Of a DNA stretch of 64,000 bases, positions 12,301 to 24,732 are shown piece after piece; the first letter of the stretch is position 1, and each line of letters begins with the position of its first letter. The DNA is from Boswellia sacra. Lineage: Eukaryota; Streptophyta; Magnoliopsida; Sapindales; Burseraceae. The notes beneath the pieces are model-generated. The model ran no database searches. It saw only the letters and a list, made by a program, of their open reading frames with translations, and was not told where the DNA came from. The stretch spans positions 558,001-622,000 of the forward strand of contig SNVD02012254.1 of assembly GCA_013180625.2 (NCBI GenBank), in the 5' to 3' direction. A program made the translations under genes and the position numbers.

Positions 12301-12738
12301 CATTCTAATCTAATGCTTGGATTCAATGACATCCCTTGAACCTCAAAATCATCAATTTTCATAGGTTTCTCTACTCGAACTTCTTTCTTGATGTGTATCT
12401 ATGGCACTTGGTCTCATTCTCTCTTTTTAGAAACTTGTATTTGCAAGGGTTTACATGGTCCTGTACTTCTCTAACATGACATCATCATCCTCGCTCATGG
12501 CTAGGCTAACCTGATCTAGAGGAGTTGGAGGTGAATCTGGTTCTCCAGTCGATGATTGTTATGGTTTCATTGGAGGCGACTGATCTGGTTCGATTTTTGG
12601 GTCTACATGTTGCTCTTGCTATTCCTACAGTTCTTACTGGCTAGATTCCTCTTCATTCAAAAAGTTAGAGAGTGATGAAGAGCTGGTGGTTTTAGGTTCA
12701 GATGATGAAGATTGGGTTGCTTCTTTGCGTTTGGCCAT
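9370..12738 (-). pseudogene. extra 3' ORF of the Sirevirus-like element, broken and split by a solo LTR
   Basis: On the minus strand an ATG at 12738 opens MAKRKEATQSSSSEP, a Ser/Glu-rich N-terminus. The frame can be followed with several stops to KITGLH at 12114. It resumes in frame beyond the inserted LTR (10519-12111) as TLKAHLSPPIKSLLQEFYAN. Around 10400-10460 the FYAN...INDP...Y.VG pattern resembles the plant-transposon-protein family often found in such extra ORFs. The C-terminal part (to about 9370) is Lys/Glu-rich and ends near KRFKITAGRSKISRLT. Sireviruses are known to carry a sense-strand ORF here, sometimes called env-like. No membrane segment or fusion motif is visible, so I do not call this an envelope. 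Confidence 0.55.
10519..12111 (+). mobile_element. 1.59-kb solo LTR nested in the extra ORF
   Basis: It starts TGTTTTTC and ends TTCATTCA, flanked by ATGAA (10514-10518) and ATGTA (12112-12116), a 5-bp TSD with one mismatch. Removing it together with one TSD copy restores a single frame across the junction on the minus strand (KITGLH joins TLKAHLSPP). This is strong evidence for the boundaries. No internal domain or second LTR is present, so it is a recombination product. A CATAAAAAG TATA-like box near 11915 suggests plus orientation. Several TGTTCATTG/CACTGTTCAT repeats lie near its right end. Confidence 0.75.
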
Positions 12739-13636
12739 GGTGATGAAAACTAATTTTGATTTCAGCTGCACTTATGGTTAATGAAACGATGATGGTAAAA
12801 AAAATAGAAGTAATTGAGTTAATCAAGACTTCTATAATTTAAGTGATAAAACCCACATTAAATCTTAATCCAATCCAAATTTTGAGAATTTTATTTTGAA
12901 CAAAATTCTGTTTCCAAAAAATAATTTTATGAAAGAAAGAGAAAAACGTTGATTGCATAGATTTTTACCATAATAAATATGGTAAATTCAAAATTTCCCT
13001 CAAAATCAAAATATTTTGAAAAATTAGTATTAACAAAGGCAAATTGAAATCAAATAGCTTTATATCACAAAAATCTTCCCACCACTGAATAAAACGACCT
13101 TGCTGACTTAGCTCACTTTTTGACACATCAACATACAAGAAAATCAAATTAAGTTAGACATGTAGCAATTCACAAAAGTTATACTGCGCATAACTGAAAA
13201 CAATTTCATTACATATAACTGACATATCTGAGCATTAATGAATTATTTTAAAATCAAGCAAGTAACAGAGCTGTATTAAAACATTAGACAATTCATTTTT
13301 CATAATTTTTGCATTTAATCCAGTTGAGTGGTCAATATGAGCATCCTTCTTACACACAAAACATTAATCTCAACATGGATTGTTGAAATAAAAATAGTAG
13401 CTTTCACACATCAAATGAGATAGCCATTTTTCCATTAGAGTATGTGACCTCAACATATTTCCTAGATACATTGAAATTACTCTCTATGGACAGCTTTTAC
13501 ACATTATAGATGGTAGCCCTCTCTGTTTTTGATATTAAAACACTTGCAAATTAATCAAAAAAATCAGCGTAAACATGCTTAGGTCAGAAATTTGATTAAT
13601 GATGCTACAGATACAAATAACATAACCAACACAGTT
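12739..13636 (-). other. spacer between RNase H and extra ORF of the Sirevirus-like element
   Basis: AT-rich, with no supported reading frame on either strand. It belongs to the element by position between pol and the extra ORF. Confidence 0.5.
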
Positions 13637-16600
13637 TTATTCAGATAACTGAAAAGTACCAATGGCCTTTCTCAGTTTTTCAAATCTTAATGCATCAAGT
13701 GCTTTAGTAAACAAGTTAGCTAGTTGATTCTCAATAGAGATCTCTTTAATATGGATTCATTTTGTCTCAACAAGCTCTCTAATAAAATGATTGCCTTATA
13801 TCAATGAATTTAGTTCTAGAATATCGGACTGGGTTTCTTGAGATATTAATTACGCTAGTATTATAACAAAACAATGTTAAAGAGTCTTGATTAATATACC
13901 ATAGTCATCTAGCAGTTGTTTCTCCAAAGTAATTTAGCGCAACAACTCCCCGCTGCAATATACTTAACCTCTATTATTAACAATGAAATGACCTCTATTA
14001 TTGACAATGAAATGTTGTTTTGCTTTTTGCTATGACAAGAGATCAAGTTTTTGCCTAAATGAAAGCAATCTCCCAAACTAATTTTCCTATTATCGATTTT
14101 CCCTACCCAATCTACATTACTATATCCTACAAGACATGCATTTGTACTCTTAGTAAACCATATTCCAAACTCAAAGGTACCATGAACATACATGATATTT
14201 TTCTTAATTGTTGATAAATGTAGTTGCTTCAGACATTATTGAAAACGGGCACATAAGCCAACATTGAAACTTATATTTGGTCTACTTGCTATCAGGTATA
14301 GGAGACTCCCAATCATGCTCCTATAAAAGCTTGAATAAACATTATTTCCTGTATTTTCTTTTGTCAATTTGATGTTAGTACCCACAGGGGTTCTCAAAGC
14401 CTTAACCTTATCAAGTTCAAATTTCTTCACCAAGTTTCCAGCATACTTTGATTGTGAAGTAAAAATTTCAATTTCAAGTTGCTTCACTTGTAAACCAAGA
14501 AAGAAATTTAACTCTCATACCATGCTCATCTCGAATTCACTCTGTATTAGCTCAACAAACTTATTAGCTTTGACTTTATTAGTGGAACCAAGGACAATAT
14601 CATCAACATACATTTGAGCAACAATGAAAAAACTAGAAGCATGTTTAATAAATAAAGTCTTATCATTGTTTTCTCTAGTGTAACCTATAACCTCTTTGCA
14701 TTAAGAAGCTGGTCAATCTCTAGGAGCTTGTTTAAAACCATACAATGTTTTTTGAAGCTTATACACAAAGTCATGATGCTAGGTCAATAAATTCCTTAGG
14801 CTCTTCAACATAAGCCTCTTCATTGAGATAGCCATTCAAGAAAGATGTTTTAACATCCATTTGAAAGAATTTAAAGTCTAACAAGCATGCAATGGCAAGC
14901 AACAACCTAATAGACTTAAGTCTAGCAACAGGTGCAAAGGTTTTGTCAAAATCAATGCCTTCAATTTGTGTGTAACCTTGCACAACTAACCTAGCATTTT
15001 TTCTGCCTATTGTCATCAGTTTTATTCCTAAATATCCATTTAATTCCTATAATATTTACATCATTTGGTTTAGAAACTAATATCCACACTTTGTTTCTCT
15101 CAAATTGATTCAATTCCTATTGCATTGCACTAATCCAAACTTTCTCTTTCAAAGCTTCATTGACATTCTTAGGTTCTATCAAAGAGATATAACAAGAATG
15201 ACTTACCATATTCCTTACCTTACTTCTTGTTTTCATTGAACTTTCTGGACTCCCAATGATTGATGTTGTAGGATGCGCTTTCTTTATCCATGAAGATGGA
15301 TCTCTTCTAACAATAATATCTCTTATCAAATTTGTATCCAGATCAATGCTGTCTGACGGTTCAGTTTTGTCTGAGTTAACTGTAGAAGTTATAGTAGTCG
15401 TAACCAGCTCGTCTTTGTTGTCTGCGAAAACTGACTTCGAAATTTTTTCATCTTCCATGAAACTGACTATTTGCTCTTCCTTTGAATGAACAAAATAATC
15501 ATTAGTATCATCAAAATTCACATTTTTAGATTCCATTATGGTTTTAGTCCTCAAATTATAAACTCCAAAAGCTTTGTTGTTTGTTGAATAACTAACAAAC
15601 ATTCCACATCACTTTTAGCATCAAACTTGCCCAGCTGCTCCGTATCATTAAGTATAAAGCACCTGCAATCAAAAACATTAAAATATTTGGGTTAGCCTTC
15701 CTTCCTTTAGAATTTCATAAGAGGTTTGCATTATTCCAAGTCCTAGAAACACTCTATTGGAGATGTAACATGTTGTGCTAATAGCGTCAGCCCATAGCCA
15801 TTTTGTCAGCTTCTTGCCGTTTAACATCACCCTTACCATGCAAGTTTGTTCAAGTGTCTTTGGAGCTAAAAATTCATGGGCTGTGCCATGAAATTTGAAA
15901 AAGTCTACATAGCTTACATTCTCGAATTTCTTACCATGATCGCTTCTAATTCTAGCAATTCTCTCTTTGTTCCTGTTTTGTTCATTATCAAGTTTAACAC
16001 ATAAGTTCTTGAAAACTTCAAAAGTGTTAGATTTTTCACAAATGAAACCCATGCGAACCTGGAAAAATCATCTATATAAACAAAAGAGTACATCTTTCCT
16101 ACAATGCTCTCTATTTGCATTTGCTCTGTGAGGTCCTTATGCAGTAAATCAAGAATCTTAGAAGTGCTAAGATGTGTGTTTGAATTATGTGATGCTCTTG
16201 TCTGTTTGCCTAACTGATATAACCCACAAATTCCTTTCGATTTTTCATCAAGAGTAAGAATACGCTTAATTGCATCAATTTTAATTAATTTAACTAAGTC
16301 TTTGTAGCTCAGTTCCTAGCTTTTGATACCATATTTCTAATTCAGATATTTTAGTAGAAAATGCCTTAATGTTTGTTAACAAATAACAATTGTCCTATGA
16401 TCTAATTCTATCTTGTATGCAATTTCCATTTTTATCCAAAAACATGCATTTACTTTGAGTAAAATTCACCTCAAACTGATCATCACATATTTGGCTAACA
16501 CTAATCAGATTAGCTTTAAGTCTTTTAACAAACAACACATTTTTCAACTCAAGCAAACAGTTAACACACAAGGCTCCCTTACCAAGCATTTTGCTTTTAG

Positions 16601-16715
16601 CTTCATCACCAAAGTGACAGTACCTTCCTTGCATGATCTAATGTCTTTCAAGAAAATCTTGTTCCCTGTCATGTGTCTTGAACACTTGCTGTCAACATAC
16701 TAAGCATAAGTATTT
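13637..16715 (-). pseudogene. copia pol pseudogene (protease, integrase, RT, RNase H)
   Basis: Reading down the minus strand: the protease end reads DSKCSRHMTGNK near 16690, where the family active site has G at the position of K. The GAG-pre-integrase part is at 16634-16395. The integrase core is at 16120-15678 (FVYIDDFSRFAWV). The RT starts near 15016 with ARLVVQGY and [10 protein letters not shown] box YVDDIVLGS is intact near 14610, and the RNase H region runs 14193-13909. The last codons (AIGTFQLSE) end with a stop at 13637-13639. Stops and frameshifts separate the pieces; one TGA in MSMV-stop-ELNFFLG near 14515 looks like a decayed GGA codon. The integrase-RT order and motifs are diagnostic for Ty1/copia. 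Confidence 0.9.
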
Positions 16716-17539
16716 GTAGATTCAAGAGCAATGAAAGCAACATTGCAAGCAGTTACCTATTTCTTAACCCAAACTGGTTGTGTCTTAGGTAACTGTCTGT
16801 ACTATTTTGATTTTTTATTCGAAAGATTTAATAGTTTAAAGCACCTTGGTCTAATATGACCCTAAATACCATAGAAATAAAATATAGAAACAAAATGTTT
16901 TACCTTTTCTAGGCTTGACTTAAATGAACTCATAGGTGAGACAAAGACATGTTTACCTTTTGAGTTTGGAGAGCTAGCATTTGAACTTGAGCCTAAAAAA
17001 ATGTTAGATGATTTAACAAAAACAAATTTTAAAATTAAAGCTATATTACCTTCATCATCTTATGTCTTGCTTGTTTGAATTCTTCCTTCCACGGCTTAGA
17101 ACTTGATCCAATCTAACTGACCCGATTCTAAGTTGTTAATGCACTCTTGTGCTTTTGCATGTTCAGTTATGAGTGTCTCCATTTCTTCCTTTTTCTTACT
17201 GAGTTCTTTCTCAAGTTCACTCATGCAATTTTTTCCATAAGCTTTTTCACAGCTAAAAGCTTCTTTTCCTTTTGTAGATCATCGATTTGCACATTCTATT
17301 TTTCCCATGATTCATACAAAGTTTTATAAGCAAGTTGAAGTTGCTCATGATAATCTATTTCCTCCTCAACTTTTGATTGATCACTGTCTTAACCAACTGC
17401 TGTAGTGATGTCAAACATAACTTGTTTACCTCTCTCAGTTACAGTTATAGTTCCAGAAAATGCTACAAAATTATTGGAATTTTGTTCTTGATCTGATTCT
17501 GCTTCTGAGTCATCATCGCTCTAAGTTGAACACATGCCT

Positions 17540-18500
17540 TTATCTTTTCTCTTCTTGCAATTTGGACATTCAGTTTGAATGTGTTCGAAACCTTTGCACT
17601 AAGAACACTAACTCTATCCCTTTTTGTCAAAATTTTCAACCTTTCTTTGTTCTTCTTTGCCGATTATTTAACAAATCTTTTTGTGTCAAAAGTTTTTGAC
17701 TTTTGAGACTTCACTAGAACCTTCTTTCTGTAGTTCTTCTTTATGAACTTGACAAACTTCTTCGCCATAAGTGCAAGTTCTTCATTATCCAAATCATCAA
17801 TTTCCTCTTTGATGCAACCAAAAAATAATGCTTTTGCCCTTCTTTCTTTCCTTTAGGCCTATCTCATTAGCTTGTAAGGAGTCTAACAGCTCATCAACTC
17901 TCATGGTTTTCATATGGTGGCTCTCTTCAATGGCAGTGACTTCGGGTTGAAATTTATCTAGTAAAGATCTCAAAATCTTTCTTATAATTTGAGCATCAGT
18001 ATATTTTACACCAAGCATATAAGCACTACGAGTAATTTCATAGATTCAAGCATGAAAATCACTAATAGACTCATCTTCTTCCATAACAAGACTTTAAAAA
18101 TTTGAAGTTAAAGTGATAAGTTTGGAATGCTTTACCTTTTCATTACCTTCATGATTTACCTCAAGGATATACCAAGCTTGCTTTGCTATGGTGCATTTCA
18201 AAATAAGTCCAAATTGTTTGATGTTGACTACGTTCACAATGTTATTGAGTCCATTTATGTTCCAACTAGACAATCTATATTCAGCTTTAGACCATTCAGA
18301 TTAAGGTTTTCCTCTAGTTCTCATTTTTCATTGGTTTACTTTAGGGGTGCCCATCTAAGAACAATACTGGTCCAAACTCGATCATTGATTGATTTTATGA
18401 AGATCTGCACCTTCACTTTCCCATAAGCATAATGTCCATCTTCAAGCAATGGTGGTTGATTAACTGGTCCTTTATTCCTCTGTCCTTCCGTATCAACAAA
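17540..18500 (-). pseudogene. copia gag pseudogene (UBN2-type capsid, CCHC knuckle)
   Basis: The N-terminal part reads PPLLEDGHYAY near 18440. The capsid region includes MLGVKYTDAQIIRKILRSL and VDELLDSLQANE (18018-17900), typical of Sirevirus gag. A zinc knuckle CSQCKGFEHIQTEC (CX2CX4HX4C) lies near 17610-17570, followed by an acidic SDDDSEAES stretch. Stops and frameshifts break the frame between 18430 and 18018 and again after 17797. The order with pol downstream on the minus strand confirms the element's direction. Confidence 0.85.
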
Positions 18501-18536
18501 AAGAATGTGATCTGCACTTGTATGTCGTGGTACTTA

Positions 18537-18548
18537 CTCTAATATCAA
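18537..18548 (-). other. primer binding site, initiator-Met tRNA type, decayed
   Basis: Directly inside the 5' LTR the minus strand reads TTGATATTAGAG. This matches the usual copia PBS TGGTATCAGAG with two transition changes. Confidence 0.7.
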
Positions 18549-18549
18549 T

Positions 18550-19474
18550 TGTTAGTTTTTACAGTTATGGATTATTAACACAACATAACTACAATAGTTA
18601 AGAAAGATGGAACAGAGAATTTTATGTGGTTTGGCTATAAACCAACCTATATCCGTGGGCAGCAAGAGTTGTAATCCATTATGTTGTATATGTTTACATT
18701 CGACTTAGGACCCTTTACAATGGTGGACACTCGCTCACTTACTAACCTAATCTATGCAAACTTGATCAACCTCGATCACAGACATAATCATTCACATACT
18801 CTTTTGATGTTTCACTTCACAGATATATCAGACTTAACTACACTAGTTTTGTCAGACATAGCCAAAATGATTACTCCAAACTTACATAATCACTAAACTT
18901 AGTTAAGCTTACACAACTCTAACAACACTCATAAATCAGACTTATATACATACTAAACACATATGAGTTATTATGCAATCTAAACTCACACAAATCTCAA
19001 AGCTTTTACAATGAAGAGCACACTCAAAAATGTCTTCTCGTTTCTTTTTCTACACATTGTCTTGACTGTGTGTAGCTATATAAAGCATTGATCTTTATCA
19101 TAGAAACCTATAATTATCTGAATGAAAAGTTTAAATAAAGAATAATAATAAATAAGAAGTTATATAAATCAAACATAAGGATAACTTGCATATCTCACTT
19201 ATTTAAGTGATAAACTAGATAAATAATTATCAAGTTTATCCTTAGTCAAATATGTGATTTATCAAATAAGCTCAAATGATATCCTTACCTTAAAGATGAT
19301 CAAGATAGAAACTTCTATAAGATAAAGATTCCAAAATATGCACATCAACTAATTTCCTAAAAAAATGAGATAATAGCTTTAGAAAATAAATCTAAATGTT
19401 TTTATCATAAGATGACAAAATAAAAATGATCATGTGCATTGCATGTGCATAATGCCATGTGTCAAATGCCAACA
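18550..19474 (-). mobile_element. 5' LTR of the Sirevirus-like element (925 bp)
   Basis: This is the direct-repeat partner of 7810-8739, with TGTTAG...CCAACA termini and TGTAC as flanking target duplication. Confidence 0.9.
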
Positions 19475-20292
19475 TGTACTAAAGCAGTAAGTAAGATTGC
19501 ATAATATATATTATACTTACAAACTCTTTTATACTAATTGATAGAATATGATGTGATTAAAATAATAAATTTCATAATAAAAATAAATGATGTGATAATT
19601 ATTATATAATTTCACATTAATTTTTAATAAATAAGTTTGTAAATAAATTTAGAAGTAAAACACAACAAGTAGAGTAAGATATATGGATGAATCCTACAAA
19701 TTTATCTTAAACATAAAATGAAAATAATATTAAATAAATTGGAACAGATGTAGTCCCACTAACTCATCGAAAACTAAACATGTTTAAGCAATGTAAGAAG
19801 ATTCGAATCATCAAAATACATATTCAATTGCATAGAATCTAAACAAAATAATCCCTTTTCATGTGAAGCAAAAGATCAAAGAGAGATTGTTATCTCAAAA
19901 GAAAAATATTGATTGATAGTGAGGAATCAAATGGATCTACCATAACCATATATTACATTAAACTAGGGAGGGCCCTTTACAGGTTATATATATATATAGA
20001 CACACGCACTTTAACGAAAATTGCATATCCCCACAATCTCATTGTTTCCTAAATTTGGGCTACGTCAATAACTGATATTTCATTGTGGTCAAAATTTGAT
20101 AGAATAGTTGGATGCTTGCTCAAGACTTGGTCATCACTTTGTCAATAAATATTATGAATTAAATTGATGCAGAAAATATATATAATATGTATTTGATATT
20201 ATGAGATTTGAGATTTTTTTGAGGGTCCAATTATTGGGTTACATAAGGGTTTAGGAGCTTTTATCTCCTTATTTCTCTATTTCAAATGTTTG
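19475..20292. other. AT-rich intergenic DNA, no gene seen
   Basis: There is low-complexity A/T sequence with a short TA microsatellite near 19987-20000. No supported reading frame, LTR or RNA gene was found. Confidence 0.55.
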
Positions 20293-21821
20293 TGACACAT
20301 CCGAAAAAGGATTGTCTCCCAAGTATAGGAGTGTCGAAGTAATAAAACCCGGTGAGACCGGGGTCGATCCACGAGGAAGGGAATTTAAGCGTTACAAATT
20401 ATAAGCTAAAAAAATGTGATATGGATGATTCAAAGAGGTGACATGATAATATCAACAAGTATGTAAGATGGTAGGTGGTATTACCGACCATTCAAATATA
20501 AAACAAAAAGCAAGAGGAGGTAAAACCATCCATGGAAATAGGTGGTATAACCAACCATAGTAAATTAAAGAACAATTTCATAAGGTGGTAGAACCTACCA
20601 TAGTAAATAAAATAAAAAGTTCATAAACAATAGAATAATTAAAATACAAGAGGAATTAACACAATAACAATGAAGGCTAAGGTTAGGGGATCCGCCCTTG
20701 ATATTTCAAATAAGGATAATTAACCCATTTTAGTTATATGAATTATATTTGTTTCATTACCAATATTTATACCACTTCTTGTAAATGGGTTCAAGCATCC
20801 AATGTGCCAATCACCATATGTCTACAACAAATCAAGGTTCCTAACTAGATTCGTGTCGGTAAGGAAGAACCATACATCATCTAGAAAGGATCCAAGCATT
20901 TGATGTGCCAAGGATTGTCGACAATGGATCAAGACCTCCACTTTACGAGTGGTGTCAAGATTGATTAAGAAATTAAATATAAATCATATTGAATAAACAT
21001 TATAAGATTAAGATTATTAAGCACATATTAAGGGTTAGAGAATCCTTATTCTCATATCAAGGGTTTCACCCTTTCACCTTAGCAAAAGAGAAATTAGAAG
21101 AACATTATAATAGAAAGAAAATAAAATGCAAGAAAAAGGAAATTCATTAATAACATAAACACACAAAACACAATACAAGATCCTAGCCAAAGCCAAAATG
21201 TTCCAGCCAAGGCCAAGATGCCCTAATGGGTCACAAGGCACCTCTATTTATAGATACATCCAGGGGCAAACTTGTCAAATTACAAGGGCATAATTGTCAA
21301 ATATTAGTTGTAAATATCTTTGACAATAGGGATCATTAGGCACTGACTTTGACCATCAATTTTGACATCGAAATGTTGTGAATTTTAATCACATGTCTTC
21401 ATGAAAATTGTAGATATTTCTCTCAGCTTTCTAGAACATATTGATTTGCACAATTTGGATACGTATTTTGAGAGATACGGTCCAAATACTGAGGCCTGGT
21501 CAGATTGGGCCGAGACTGTAGATGGGTTCACTTCAAGCCCACTTTTGGTCCACTAAGAGCCCGAATTTGATTATGCCTGTGAAATGCAATCTTGTAAAAC
21601 ATTGAATCAGCTTTCCAAAACATTAATAATTGCACCATTATGATCTATGAATAGAGAGTTATGCCCATTTTACCGAACCTGTAACAAAACCAAAATTAAG
21701 AGGAATTAATTCCAAAGATACAAATGCTACAAATATGCTTAAGTTGAGGAATTTAATGACACTATTAATGCAATATGATGAACTAAACTCTTATTAAACA
21801 TGCATATTTAAGTGTTCATCA
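20293..21821 (-). mobile_element. Athila-like gypsy 3' LTR, about 1.53 kb
   Basis: On the minus strand it starts TGATGAACACTT at 21821, directly after a G-rich PPT, and ends GGATGTGTCA at 20293. Its 3' end carries the CCTCGTGGATCGACCCCGG / TATACTTGGG blocks common in plant Athila-type LTRs. Its first 160 bases match the sequence starting at 63840 on the plus strand, an independent copy of the same family. No 5' LTR of this element is identified. Confidence 0.65.
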
Positions 21822-22403
21822 CACCCCCCAACTAGCTTATTGCTAGTCCCTAGCAATTAAAGCGTTATTATTTAGAAGTGATTTATAGAATTTTACATCC
21901 AAGGTGGTCATTTATTGCACTCTCCTTGATTTTATCCAAATAAACAAACTCTCAACTAATTTGTTTTTTTAAATGACTCATGTACCCGTCAGTCAAGATA
22001 TCTACAAACCTTCTTTTGTGCTCAGTTGACACATGACTATGGGGCTTATTAGAAATAAGCCATATCGATTATAGTATTTGTTAAGGCTAACAACCTTAGG
22101 TAGGGGGTATTCATTCATTTTATATATTTTTTCTTTTATTTTTCTCTTTTTTTTTTGAAAGAATGCATCTTTAACCCATGTAGTGAGCCTTAGGCTAATG
22201 ACTCTCAGACTAGTTGGCCTTAGGGCATTAGGTGTTAAGACACCCCTACGAGCTTAACGACTCGGGTTGCCGATACTTTATTTTTGCTTAGAAACTTGTG
22301 GATAGGGCAATGTTCAATCCCAATGTTCAAGTAAAAAAAATACATTATGTAAAATGCTTTATTTTTGCTTAGAAACTTGTGGATAGGGCAATGTTCAATC
22401 CCA
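21822..22403 (-). mobile_element. PPT and 3' UTR of the Athila-like element
   Basis: The minus strand reads GACTAGCAATAAGCTAGTTGGGGGGTG against the LTR start, the usual Athila-type 3' end. Farther in, the GAGTCGTTAAGCTCGTAGGGG and TGCCCTAAGGCCAACTAG blocks are typical 3' UTR sequence. An almost exact ~48-bp segment (CTTTATTTTTGCTTAGAAAC...) occurs twice, at about 22276-22323 and 22357-22404. No coding sequence is seen. Confidence 0.6.
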
Positions 22404-23788
22404 TTAAAACAAGTTTAGCTTACTTATCTGATCGAGTCTTGTCATAGGATCCTTACTTTAACCTAGAAATCATAAAAAATTTCTTTAAGGATCATCAAAC
22501 ACAACAACGGAAAAACAAGTCCTTAGCTGACTCAACACTACACACACTTGATTAGATGATTTCTACAAAGTTAATGCTTGGCCTAAGTCCTATGAAAATT
22601 TGTAGAAATCATTTAAACACATATAACATTCCTTATTGAAATTATCGGGACAAAATAAGGTCATAAGCCCCTTAAAATCACCTAGTTTAGTACACCATCA
22701 AATTATGTCCAATGGTCCCTTAAATTGAGTAGCTTGAATTTAGAAATTAGTAAAAGTCTCACCATAATAAAATCAATACAAAAGTTTTTAGTCTAGGATA
22801 AGACACATTTGAGATTAGCCTCTCAAAAAATCATAGCTTTTTGTTGATTTTAGGTCTTTCAAAAGCAATTTATTTTGCATACACTATTATGAAGTTGGAA
22901 ATTTCATAATTGCAAACCCAATTTTGAAAAATCACAACAATTTCTACAGAGCCTCAAAAACCATAAAATTTTCCAATTTACAAGGAAACATGCTTCAGAT
23001 TTCACATACCAAAAATCAAGGGTTTTCATGAAGGAAAGTTCCCTCATATAAAATCCGTTCCCCATGCTCTATTTTGAAACAAGGGATGTTCAAATTCTTT
23101 TTAGCATATTCAAAAATTCACCAAAAATTGCACATGTTGAATTTTCAAGTTATTCAAAATTTTATATAATCATGAACATGTATAATTTAACATATAAAAA
23201 TTTTAGAGCCAAAAAGTAACCCTAGAATTTCTAAGAATTTTTGAATTAAGGGATGCTCAGTAAAAAGACCCTATAGAGTTTGGATTCAAGCATCATTTCT
23301 AACTTCCTATCATCATCTAATCCTTTTATATCTAGTGTAACTCATCATAAATCATGTTTTCTAATAAGTTTTAGAGTATACCTAACATAAAATACCATAA
23401 ATTATGCTATACTACAATAATTCTGTCCAAAAACATATGTATCAATACAAGAAATTTGAAGAGGAAAATGAGTTTTACCTCTTTCCTTCTTAACTTCTCA
23501 TTTTTCCCTTTTCAATTCTAGGCAAATTTAGGGAGAGAAAATGAGAGCTGAGGTTTTAGGGCAAAGAAGCAAATGAAATGATCTAGAGACCCCTTAAACC
23601 CATCATCCTTATATATGCATAGATGTAAAATTTCAATTTAGCCCATAAGTTTCCCAATCTCTATTGAGTCCTTCCACTTTCAATTTATTTTAATGCCACA
23701 TAGGTGCATACACATAAGTAATAATATACATACACTATAAACAAAATAAGGATAAAGCTACTTACTAGGTGGGATGTTATAGCTAACA
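22404..23788 (-). mobile_element. possible solo LTR or LTR-like promoter region
   Basis: On the minus strand a TGTTAGCTATAACATCCCACC start at 23788 resembles gypsy LTR beginnings. A TATA box (CATATATAAGG, plus 23607-23617) is followed by a pyrimidine-rich leader. The other end is not located, and no partner copy is seen. Between 22440 and 23480 I see only AT-rich sequence without a gene. Confidence 0.3.
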
Positions 23789-23879
23789 ATTGATAGGGCC
23801 TTCATTTCTACTTCTTAAATCCTAAAGTTTTGTCTCCTTACTCAATTTCTACTTGTTTTTTAAGATGGTTATGAGGACC

Positions 23880-24240
23880 CCTCATTGATAAACCTCATTC
23901 CCCAAATGACTTCTAAAATGACTCTAGTACCCCTAATACTTACTGAGACTTTGCATGGGCTTGATCGTGAATGTTTTCTACGCAGTCTTCTATTGAATCC
24001 AAGTAAGATCTACCACTCCTTTTTTTTTATTGTCATCTCTTTTTATTTTCATATTTGGCTTCAAGCGGAACAATCCTTTTTAGCACCAACAAGGATAGAT
24101 CCTGCCCAATATGGCCTTCAACATCACACTCGCCGTAGACTTTAGCGATTGGACCTTTTCATAGAGCGCCTTCAAGTGATCCTAGATACAGACATTTGTT
24201 GGTTTTGTTCATGGTGGCGATTGTAGGATGTGACACTTAC
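23880..24240 (+). other. coding-like stretch of unknown origin
   Basis: An open segment from the ATG at 23909 (MTSKMTLVPLILTETLHGLD) runs to about 24001. It is followed by a TAAGAT...TTCAAG stretch that could be a short intron (about 24004-24066) and then another open segment to 24142. I do not recognise the product. It sits downstream of the Tat/Ogre-like integrase on the opposite strand, so a decayed antisense ORF of that element is possible but unproven. Confidence 0.2.
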
Positions 24241-24732
24241 ACCTATACTAATTGTATCCTACTGGCTGGTCTCACTCATTGCTCCTTCTATGCTCTTTCT
24301 CGACTTAGTTGCCAATATAGATTGAAGTAAAGAATCATTACATGTGTGCCTATCTTTGGCCCTGCAAGACTCATTGACCGCTTCCTTACTCATGTTTGAG
24401 AAACTTGCCCCATCATTAGATTGAATGGAATCTGTTTCCTTCCCCTGATCTCACAACAGGTGACAGCTAAAAGAATTGGATCAAACAGTAGCCTCGTTTC
24501 AACTACCTGAGCAATTAACAAAGAAACAATGAAGACTTTCATTTTATTACTTTTTGTTAGATGTTTCCTATTTGTTACAATAATGATAGTCATTGTCAGC
24601 ACATATTTGTTCCCAAACACTACATTTTATTTATTAATCAAATTACAATGTTTAGAATGATATGCGTACATGAAACAACTTTTGTTATTAACCAGCATTT
24701 TTTAAGGTTTTCTTGTTAATTATTTTCCTCCT

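Larger units (their letters stand above)
7810..19474 (-). mobile_element. Sirevirus-like Ty1/copia retrotransposon (minus strand), 11.7 kb
   Basis: Two direct LTRs (7810-8739 and 18550-19474) start TGTTAG and end CCAACA. They are flanked by TGTAT (7805-7809) and TGTAC (19475-19479), a 5-bp TSD with one change. On the minus strand the order is LTR, PBS, gag, protease, integrase, RT, RNase H, extra ORF, PPT, LTR. The integrase-before-RT order defines copia. The gag style and the long extra region between pol and the 3' LTR fit Sireviruses. A 1.59-kb solo LTR is nested at 10519-12111. All ORFs are broken. Confidence 0.9.

Noticed and set aside
9370..12738. Envelope gene of an endogenous retrovirus
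   Set aside because: The extra ORF shows no signal peptide, membrane span or fusion motif; it looks more like plant-transposon-protein ORFs.
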